NCBI GenBank assembly: GCA_034096865.1
Contig: JAWQFJ010014182.1
Location: forward strand, 15,001-31,207
DNA length: 16,207 nt
Reading direction: 5' to 3'
Source: Theodoxus fluviatilis
Taxonomy: Eukaryota; Mollusca; Gastropoda; Cycloneritida; Neritidae
Program-made: the position numbers and the translations under genes
The notes under the pieces: generated by a model
The model's database searches: none
Seen by the model: the letters and a program-made list of their open reading frames with translations, nothing else
Told to the model about the DNA's origin: nothing
Shown: piece after piece, positions 1 to 7,138 of the stretch
How the letters are laid out: the number at the start of each line of letters is the position of its first letter
Numbering within the stretch: the first letter of the stretch is position 1

Positions 1-180
1 GTGTAAACATAACAGTATCTATTGTGTAACCTAGTCTGAACATGGACTTCTATGCCTCCTCTTGACTGTTGGCCATTTCCTGTCCTGTTTCTCAGTGTTT
101 TTGTAACTTTGCATATTTATTGTTTTGAATTTGAAATGTCTAAAGATGAAACTTGCATAATAAAGAAGTAAAAGCTGGAA
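1..180 (+). other. Possible 3' UTR end with polyadenylation signal
   Basis: This AT-rich stretch has no convincing reading frame. It carries a canonical AATAAA at 159-164 in a T/A-rich context, like the end of a last exon or of an expressed repeat. The upstream gene, if any, lies outside the window. The inference rests on one hexamer, so it is weak. Confidence 0.2.
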
Positions 181-216
181 CTGAATGGTTGGTATTCTTC
201 CACTGAATGGGTGTGA

Positions 217-420
217 ACGGGCCATTCAGGATAAGGTAGGGCAAGTGCCGGACCAGCTGGTGCAAACGGCAACTGATGGACGGGCCATTCAGGATAAGGC
301 AGGGCAAATGCCGGGCCAGCTGGGGCATGAACGGGCCAAATGCGTGGGCAAGTGCAAACGGGAAAATGTGTGGGTATGAACGGGCCATTCAGGATAAGGC
401 AGGGCAAGTGCTGGGCCATC
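217..420 (+). repeat. GC-rich minisatellite, three main copies
   Basis: The word CGGGCCATTCAGGATAAGG recurs at 218, 281 and 381 (the 218 copy ends in the same word). Each is followed by YAGGGCAARTGC and a GGGCCAGCTGG-like tail. Spacings are 63 and 100 bp. The longer interval contains an extra partial copy starting GAACGGGCCAAATG near 329. The flank from 421 to about 560 is also GC-rich, with many GGCCC/GGGCC words, but shows no clean period. Confidence 0.75.
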
Positions 421-627
421 CCAGCTGTAGCCCCATCCTAGCCCAACTGGGCCCCGTTTAGGCAGAATTTCCACCCCCTCTTGGGGGCCCTACTGGGGTT
501 TCCCGCTCAGGGCCCGCTAGGTTGGCCCAGCATGGGCCTCAACATGGCCCTGCCCTCTGCTATCTGGGCAAATACATAATCCAGTGGTAGCTCACGTGTT
601 GCACGCTCGTATCGTGAAGAGTGCACC

Positions 628-897
628 TTGCTCCACTGGGTTGTCACGGATACAGCACAGACGAACTTCACTCAGGCAGAGGAGCCTCCAAAGACAGATG
701 ATAGTAAAGAGGATCAGGAGGAAGATACCTTTGATGATGCGAGGACGGAGATGGACAGACCTCCGCTCTCGAGTAGATGTGCAGAAGATTTGTCAGCAGG
801 ATTGGACGACCGACAGAATGTATGGAGCGGAAGACTGCGCCACTCTGAGGCAGCGAAGCCGCAGGGTCCCGCTCCTGCTTGTTCTCCCCAGACCTGA
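628..897 (+). other. Acidic open frame before the endonuclease domain, possible ORF1 remnant
   Basis: An 89-codon frame lies in the same phase as the endonuclease start at 1009, and after its stop the phase stays open up to that start. The product is acidic and Ser/Pro-rich in its first half, with Glu/Asp runs around residues 18-42, and has no domain I can name. Its position just ahead of a non-LTR ORF2 suggests the end of ORF1 or a 5' leader. The overlapping frame 584-1048 is equally open, so coding is not demonstrated. Confidence 0.2.
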
Positions 898-1008
898 CTG
901 TCAGGCCGATGCCCAATCTCCTGTGGTACCAGGCAACCTCTGCAACCAGGATGGACATGCCTACATGGAGCCCAAGGCACCGTACTCTACCCAGCAACGT
1001 CAACGAGT

Positions 1009-1667
1009 ATGGACGTGTTGTACTGGAACGTGGAAGGACTTGCCTTGAGGTTACTCGAACCAGGTTTTGTGCAGTATGCTTACTCTTTCAGTATTTGCTA
1101 CTTTGCCGAGACTTTCACCTCACCTGACTTTGATTTTGATATATATATTTCAGCGACTACTCTGTGTATCACTCCCCGGTAGTCAAGTTATCCCATCAGG
1201 GAAGACGATCTGGTGGGGTAGTTATTCTTGTGAAAAAGTCAATCCCAAAGACAATCTCTCAAATATCTTGTATTCATTATGATATAGTTATTCTTAAAAT
1301 TGGTAGCTTTTCACAAGGGGAACTAATCCTGGTTTCTGTGTATGTACCACCTGCAGATTCTCACTATTACAGAGAGAAAGAAACAAAATGTAACTTAATT
1401 CTACTTGAAGAAATGTTGCTTGACGTTCAAGAAGCAAATCCAAACTCGAACATTGTAAGATGTGGGAATTTTAATACAAGAATTAGGCATTGGAATTTAC
1501 ACATTGATGATGATTATCAGAATAACTACTGCCTTTGTCCTGATAGCGCTTCATATCGAAATTCACGAGATAGGTTAACGAATCAATTTGGAGATATTTT
1601 AAAAGATTTATGCAAAATACACTACGCACAAAAAGTTGAGGATCACTTTGAGAAAGCAGGTGTGTAA
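1009..1667 (+). pseudogene. Non-LTR retrotransposon endonuclease (EEP) domain, broken
   Basis: The intact form nicks target DNA to prime reverse transcription. The N-terminus reads MDVLYWNVEGL, matching the 'WNV-GL' strand that carries the catalytic Asn. FAETFTSPDFDFD follows and includes the Glu of the usual 'ET' motif. A frameshift near 1140-1152 moves to the next phase, which continues SDYSVYHSPVVKLSHQG, a GGVVILVKK strand, LILVSVYVPP and CGNFNTRI. The last should be GDFN, so the catalytic Asp is Asn here. The frame runs on to about LTNQFGDILKDLCKI, then becomes unrelated and stops at 1667. The domain's C-terminal third is therefore missing, and the copy is not functional. Confidence 0.8.
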
Positions 1668-1692
1668 TAAACTCAGTTCACAACTGTTATTC

Positions 1693-2008
1693 ATGTGTCA
1701 GTCCAGATTCGGAATTAATGAGATAAAGATTAACATGATTTACAGAAATGTACAAGACCAGTTATGTCCGTTTTGCCAGGAAAAAGGAAGATGAAACTCA
1801 TTTCCTGATCACATGTAAAGCATATGACCCTCTAAGAGTAAAATACATTGAATATTTCCTAGACAAGAGAGCAAATGGAAAGACAGGTGTTCACCTATTG
1901 CAATGAAAAGAAAAGATAATAAGAGCAGTATTGATGTACATATATTATGCTTTAAGAAGAGGAAGCAGAAACAAGAGCAAATCGAAAGCCTCTGATACTG
2001 AGGCATGA
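1693..2008 (+). pseudogene. C-terminal end of non-LTR ORF2, broken
   Basis: The reading frame gives RFGINEIKINMIYRNV, then CPFCQEKG. After a frameshift near 1790 it continues DETHFLITCKAYDPLRVKY. The C-x2-C...H-x4-C arrangement followed by an aromatic residue is the Cys/His motif found after the reverse transcriptase and thumb in CR1/Jockey-like ORF2 proteins. An in-frame TGA at 1904-1906 interrupts it, after which the same frame resumes with IIRAVLMYIYYALRRG and a basic tail ending at 2008. It lies 25 bp after the truncated endonuclease, showing that the reverse transcriptase was deleted rather than lying elsewhere in this copy. Confidence 0.75.
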
Positions 2009-2142
2009 ACATTGATGTTTGCTTAATGGAAATTTCCGTCCATACCAGAAAATTTCATTTAGGTTATCTCATGTCAATCGCAGTTGTGTTGAAAATCTGC
2101 TTGCAATGGGCCGACGGCCAAAGCAAAACAGTTCAGTGCAGT

Positions 2143-2273
<131 letters not shown>

Positions 2274-2337
2274 GGTTTGTAAATAAGTTGACATTATATT
2301 ACGTCTGTACACTTGTGACGGGCCGCTGGCCTATGCA

Positions 2338-2343
2338 AATAAA
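2338..2343 (+). promoter_or_regulatory. Polyadenylation signal of the retrotransposon
   Basis: AATAAA lies close to the 3' limit of the element, just ahead of its AAAGTC-type tail and the second CT tract. Confidence 0.45.
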
Positions 2344-2358
2344 GTAAAAAGTCTAAAG

Positions 2359-2361
<3 letters not shown>

Positions 2362-2439
<78 letters not shown>
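2362..2439 (+). repeat. (CT)n microsatellite
   Basis: Almost perfect CT repeat of 78 bp, starting immediately after the retrotransposon tail and running straight into a longer C-rich pyrimidine tract. Confidence 0.95.
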
Positions 2440-2440
<1 letters not shown>

Positions 2441-2441
<1 letters not shown>

Positions 2442-2630
2442 TTTCCTCTCCTCTCATTTCTCCTCTCCCTCCCCTCCTCTCTCCCCTCCCCCCTCCCCTC
2501 CCCCTCCCCTCCCCCCTCCTCCCCCATCCCTCTCCCCTCCTCCTCCCCTCCCCCATCCCTCTCCCCTCCCTCCCCTCCCCTCCCCTCCCTCCTCCCCTCC
2601 CCTCCCCTCCCCTCCCCTCCTTGCCTCTCC
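2441..2630 (+). repeat. Homopyrimidine CCCCT/CCTCC tract
   Basis: About 190 bp of nearly uninterrupted C and T, dominated by CCCCT and CCCTCC words. The complementary strand is G-rich with many runs of three to six G, so it could form G-quadruplex or triplex structure. Open frames here, mostly Arg/Gly/Glu on the minus strand, are compositional. Confidence 0.9.
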
Positions 2631-2794
2631 TGAGTAGGCCTAATTGATCGCCCGCAACCTGCCACTAGTAATTGCAGTCTACAAGGACTTGTCACAGCAC
2701 AGTCTGCACTCTCTAATTTTTCACACAGAAGTCTGTAAGACCTATTCATTCCAGGAGGTCTGCAGGAAGTGTTCACACATATTACATACAAGAG

Positions 2795-2995
2795 CTCTCC
2801 CCTCCCCTCCCCTCCCCTCCCCTCCCCTCCCTCCCATCTCCCCTCCCCATCTCCCCTACCCATCTCCCCTCCCCTCCCCTCCCCTCCCCTCTCCTCCCCT
2901 CCCCTCCCCCCCGTTCCCTCCCCTCCCCTCTTACACCCTCCTCTCCTCTCCCATCTTCCACCCTCTTCTCCTTTCCCCTTCCCTCCCCTCCTTCC
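2795..2995 (+). repeat. (CCCCT)n homopyrimidine tract
   Basis: A clean CCCCT pentanucleotide stretch at the start degrades into mixed C/T with CCCATCT variants. It is separated from the previous tract by about 165 bp of ordinary sequence (2631-2794) in which I see no gene. Confidence 0.9.
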
Positions 2996-3098
2996 AACAG
3001 CATGTCCTACATAATTGTTCGCGTGTATGCCATTCATACCAGATAGCACAAAGTGTATCGTCCTTCGGCCTTCACCTGGTACCTAGCTCCTCGCTCAG

Positions 3099-3270
3099 CA
3101 GCAGCAGTGGCAGTTTTAACAATATAGGTTGGAATAGCAGCAGTAGCAGTTTTAACAATATAGGTTGGAATAGCAGCAGTAGCAGTTTTAACAATATAGG
3201 TTGGAATAGCAGCGGTAGCTGTAGCAGTTATAACAATAGAGGTTGTAATAGTATCAGCAACACTAGCAGG
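3099..3270 (+). repeat. 36-bp minisatellite, about four copies
   Basis: TTTTAACAATATAGGTTGG words begin at 3114, 3150 and 3186, an exact 36-bp period. A fourth degraded copy starts at 3228, offset by 42 bp. Each unit ends in AGCAGCAGT triplets. One plus frame reads Ser runs followed by FNNIGWN. The sequence after it to about 3570 has open frames on both strands that I do not recognise. Confidence 0.85.
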
Positions 3271-3569
3271 AATGGGAGTAGAAGATTTAGATTTTTACAA
3301 GCTTACCTATTACAACTGACGAGATCTTCAGAGCATCTAGATGCTATTTGGTGGCGGCAGTTGTGGTGTCTTCTGCTCTCCGTGCTGTGCGTGACGTGGT
3401 ATAACGGCAGACATGCAGGTTGCAGTTGGGCTGGGCGGGACTGCACATATGTCATGTTGTATTTCGTCTGGCTGGCTGCATGGAGACACGTGCACTGCAC
3501 ACTCTCTGGGGAACACACCTGCTGTCGCTGTAAGGACGTCATCTTCCGTCCGTTAAGCGGAAACAATCA

Positions 3570-3975
3570 GTGAAGAGGAAGGGAATCAGGGGGAGGGTGG
3601 GGGTGGAGTGGAAGAGGAGAGGGATGCTTGTGGATAGGTGGGGTAGATGTGTTGGTGAGGGGATATTAATGAGGGGGGGAGGGGGAGGAGGGGGGAGGGA
3701 GAGGGGGAGGAGGGGGAGGGGGAGGAAGAGGGAGGAGGAGGGGGGATGGGGAGGGGGAGGAGATCTCGAGGCTGGGATGCTTGTGGATAGGTGGGGTGAG
3801 TGTGTTGGTGAGAGGATATTAAGGGGGGGGGGGGAGGAGGAGGAGGAGGGAGAGAATGAGGGAAAGGGGGAGGAGGAGGAGGGAAAGGGGGAGGAGGAGG
3901 AGGGAAAGGGGGAGGAGGAGAGAGATGCTTGTGGATAGGTGGGGTGGGTGTGTTGGTGAGGGGATATTAATGAAG
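3570..3975 (+). repeat. G-rich ~150-bp tandem repeat, three copies
   Basis: The block GATGCTTGTGGATAGGTGGG starts at 3623, 3776 and 3924, spacings of 153 and 148 bp. Each copy continues with TGTGTTGGTGAG and GATATTAA, and GGGGA/GGAGG-rich filler of variable length separates them. The last copy runs into GGAGCAGGAGCAG up to about 4020. Long open frames here (Gly/Glu/Arg one way, Pro/Ser/Leu the other) are compositional. Confidence 0.85.
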
Positions 3976-4060
3976 TCGGAGGTGGAGCAGCAGGAGGAGC
4001 AGGAGCAGAAGGAGCAGGAGGGAAAACCGGATATATATTTATTGGAACGTGGCAACACAA

Positions 4061-4949
4061 AATGAAAATGTCTCTGTAGGCTGCAATTCGTCTAAGGTAT
4101 ATCCATCAAAACTCTGCAACATTTTTCACTCCACCTTTCGTAAAGTATACATTGACTCGGGACACCCTTTGACTGAACGAACGACAGTCTCCCCAGAATA
4201 CTTGCCTCGATCCCTATAGCTGGCTCGAGGTGAATTGGGGTGGGTCGCCCCAGCCAGCAGATACCACTGGAAGTTGCAGATATTCTGAAGATACTCTACG
4301 AAGGTCCAACATTGATGTCGTCATACTCGCAAATTAATTACTTACTCACCATTACCGTATGGTTGTGGCCATGACAAACTATATAGCTTGTCACTGTCAG
4401 AAGTTCTCATGTGCGGCACCAACATTCAGACGAAATAAGACTAATCTAACCAAAACAAATGAATCAAAATAGTAAATACATCGCCAATACGTCAGTCGAA
4501 ATCCATTACAGCAACATCGCAGGTGTAATTTTTCTACACAGCTAGATAAGTTTATGCACTTGTTATCTATAATCTATAGTGGAAATGCTTCTGAATTGCT
4601 GGCGCACTGAGCAAGGGAGGCAATTTTAGAAACGGCTCTTCTCACAAGAGAGCAAGATTTGCAGTACACTCCAAAGACACACGAGAGTGTTTGAAAACAA
4701 AATATTGTAAACAGGCCGGCTATTCTGGTGTCAAAGGAAGTAAGTCAAAAGTTGAACAATTCCTCTTTGTTACGTAGCAATTCTGTAGCTAAATTTTGTG
4801 AGTCCACTTCTCATGGTATATGCTTTGCTGCGTTTTTGTTATATGCCGAGATCGAAAAGTTGATGTATTAATTTTAGTCAAAGACTTGAAGTTGAGTACG
4901 AGACTACGAGTTAGACTGGATACATGCGTAATCGTTTACTATCCGTCCA
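4061..4949. other. Unassigned sequence without a recognisable gene
   Basis: Mixed-composition DNA with frequent stops in all frames. I see no domain, RNA gene, terminal repeat or tandem structure in it. It could be intron, intergenic DNA or an old unrecognised mobile element. Confidence 0.5.
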
Positions 4950-4978
4950 GTGTGTGTGTGTGTGTGCGCGCGCGCACA
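4950..4978 (+). repeat. Alternating purine-pyrimidine TG/CG tract
   Basis: About eight TG units run directly into four or five CG units and a terminal CAC, an uninterrupted alternation of about 29 bp. Such tracts can adopt the left-handed Z form under supercoiling. Confidence 0.85.
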
Positions 4979-5189
4979 ATACCGGATTTTCCTTGACCAC
5001 CAGCCCCCTGTGGCCAGTGTGGTTTGGTGGTCAGAATAGACCCTCCCTGCGCATTTCGTACGGGGCAAATCTAACTTGTTGTGCGCGTACTCTTAACTAT
5101 TCTAGTGATTTTCGTGCTCAGTGGCCTTCCATAGTTTGCAAGGGCTGATACCGATACGTGATAGGCCGTAAAGTTCCATATACCTACTC

Positions 5190-5465
5190 CCCCATCCACC
5201 CATCCACCCACCCACCCATCCACCCATCCACTCATCCACCCACCCACCCATCCATCCACCCACCCATCCATCCATCCATCCATCCATCCATCCATCCATC
5301 CATCCATCCATCCATCCATCCATCCATCCACCCACCCACCCATCCATCCATCCATCCATCCATCCATCCATCCATCCATCCATCCATCCATCCATCCACC
5401 CATCCACCCACCCACCCATCCACCCATCCACCCACCCACCCATCCACCCATCCATCCATCCATCC
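5190..5465 (+). repeat. CCAT/CCAC tetranucleotide microsatellite
   Basis: About 275 bp of ATCC and ACCC tetramers. The middle is nearly pure ATCC, while both ends mix ATCC with ACCC. Long Pro/His/Ser and Trp/Met/Gly/Asp frames through it follow from a 4-bp repeat without stops. Confidence 0.95.
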
Positions 5466-6045
5466 TTGACCACCTGTGCACTTTGAGATTGGTTCTCATA
5501 AGTCACTGGTCCAAAAAAACTCTTCGTCAGCAGGAACTGGGGTTGTCGAACTTCAGGTGAAAACAAGAGTTCTGTTTTCTGTATCGGATCAGCGCTTCTC
5601 AGTTCTAATATTACTTTTGGTGGTGGTGGTGATGCAATTGCGGTTGCTGCAGTGGCTGTGGCTGTGGCTGCCATTTCAGTGTTGTCAATTTTCTATAGTT
5701 CTTTCTGACTCTGCTACAGCCACTGGCGCTGGGGCACGCATTGCCAATAGGCCGGTGTCAATACGTGTCAAACATTTTACTACCTTTCCATCATGTTAAA
5801 ACAGGCCTAATCCTCGCAAGATCTTGCAAGGTTCCTAGCGTAAGCAGTACGCTCAAGTGTCTGCTCCTGCTGCTTCCCGTCCTGCTGCTGTTCCTCTTGC
5901 TGCCGTTCCTCCCTCTCATCCCAGCGCTGCTGGTTCAGCTTCTTGTGCTGCTGTTGTTAGGTTTGCTCCCTTTTACTGTCTTGAAGCCCTTTCCATGTTT
6001 GTGGTAAAGTTGTTTTGTAAAGCAACACCACCCATGTCTGGGTCT
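5466..6045. other. Unassigned sequence with cryptic triplet repeats
   Basis: It contains a GGTGGTGGTGGTGATG run near 5620, GTGGCTGTGGCTGTGG near 5650 and a CTG/CTT/CCT-rich patch at about 5861-5960. The patch reads as almost pure Leu in one frame and as Ala/Pro/Ser in another, which points to triplet composition rather than a membrane protein. No domain or splice pattern convinced me. Confidence 0.5.
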
Positions 6046-6230
6046 CAAAAATCACGTGACACTTTACCCCCTGATCTCTGGGCTGCTTGATCAATCCTTC
6101 ACTGGCGCCTGTTGACAAATGCAGTGACAAATATGACACACAAAAACTCTACAGTCAGGTACTAGCTCCATCTCTCCCCCTGGGGAGTATTTCACCTTGG
6201 TGCTGGCTCACAGTTGCATGCAGGGGATAA
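6046..6230 (+). repeat. Diverged duplicate of the large array's left flank (array-free copy)
   Basis: This segment aligns with 6970-7135. Both contain TTTACCCCCT followed by ATC and CTGG, then TGATCAAT, then the exact 16-mer GCAGTGACAAATATGA, then CAGTCAG, a CTCCC-TGGG block and GCATGC. Small indels and substitutions run throughout. Here the homology fades into ordinary sequence; in the other copy it is followed at once by the 21-bp array. Neither copy preserves a shared protein frame. Confidence 0.6.
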
Positions 6231-6423
6231 TAACACCGCGTGTACCACCACTGACCTTGCTGGTGCCTGGTTTTACTCTGGGTGGGGAAAAGCCATGGGA
6301 GCTCAGGACCTTGCCTAAAAGGACAAGTTACTACTGTCAAGGATATGCAAAGTTTTGAGCGCTTCTGTTGCCAGTGGAAAGTGTTGTGGGCAAGTGCTGT
6401 AACCCCTTGAACTTTGGAGACAT

Positions 6424-6487
6424 GCTCCGACATCCATGGCTTCTTGTGCTGCTCCAACATCCATGGCTTCTTGTGCTGCTCCTGCTG
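6424..6487 (+). repeat. 27-bp tandem repeat, just over two copies
   Basis: GCTCC-(G/A)-ACATCCATGGCTTC starts at 6424 and 6451, and a third copy begins at 6478 before losing similarity. The surrounding 6231-6600 has no recognisable gene. Confidence 0.8.
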
Positions 6488-6600
6488 TTTTGCTTTTGTC
6501 ATGATTAATCATCAACTGATCAAGGTAACATGGGGAAAATGGAGTCGATAGGTAGGCCTGACTTTTTTTAATAAGGAGGCCAGATAGAGACTACGCACAT

Positions 6601-6632
6601 TGTGTGTGTGTGTGTGTGTGTGTCTATGTGTC

Positions 6633-6688
<56 letters not shown>
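6601..6688 (+). repeat. (TG)n microsatellite
   Basis: 88 bp of TG dinucleotide, interrupted once by CTATGTGTCTGTGCG near 6623-6638. The next 270 bp contain a poly-T patch near 6805-6820 and TACATGTACATGTA, but no gene. Confidence 0.95.
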
Positions 6689-6691
<3 letters not shown>

Positions 6692-6969
6692 AATGTTAAC
6701 AGTAGTTTCATGTGAACATAAATCAACACTGACTGAAATCACCATTTTACATAGGGAAGATGTATAGCATGCAGTTTCTTGTTTACCTTTGATTTATGTC
6801 TTTTTTATTTCTTTTTTTTTAAATCCCCACGATCCAAAGAAAACTTTAGGGTCAGCAGGAAAAAAAAGGGTTGGTCAGGTACATGTACATGTAACCACTA
6901 CTTTTTTTCTTCATAAAGGTATTGGAGATTCTAGAGCAAGTTGTCACTCATACAGTGTATGAGTGCATG

Positions 6970-7135
6970 ATGATCAAACCACTTCAAGGTTTACCCCCTC
7001 ATCACTGGCCCACATGATCAATTCTGATCTAATGATGAACGCAGTGACAAATATGATGCTCACAGTCAGCCACCAGTGCCACGACTTCTCCCTGGGAAGT
7101 GGTCCGGCACCTCTGCCGTCCGCATGCTGCACACA
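6970..7135 (+). repeat. Left flank of the large array, paralogous to 6046-6230
   Basis: It shares an ordered set of words with 6046-6230, the longest being the 16-mer GCAGTGACAAATATGA. It abuts the first 21-bp unit with only a short CACAAGGGTT spacer. An open frame from 6963 passes through it into the array, but the paralogous copy does not keep that frame. Confidence 0.6.
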
Positions 7136-7138
7136 AGG

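Noticed and set aside
3539..4060. Pro/Ser-rich protein on the minus strand and Gly/Glu-rich one on the plus strand
   Set aside because: Both are products of the G-rich 150-bp tandem repeat.
5158..5499. Long Pro/His/Ser and Trp/Met/Gly/Asp proteins
   Set aside because: They are direct translations of a CCAT/CCAC microsatellite.
5102..5674. Minus-strand protein beginning with Ala/Thr repeats
   Set aside because: The N-terminal part comes from GTGGCTGTGGC triplets and the rest passes into the CCAT microsatellite. The short non-repetitive middle gives no recognisable domain.
5741..6007. Leu-rich membrane-like protein
   Set aside because: The Leu run comes from CTG/CTT/CTC triplets; another frame of the same patch is Ala/Pro-rich. 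There is no sign of a start context or gene structure.
6231..6430. Possible tRNA-derived SINE because of a GGGCAAGTGCTGTAACC-like word
   Set aside because: I could not identify A and B boxes with correct spacing or a poly-A or tandem tail.
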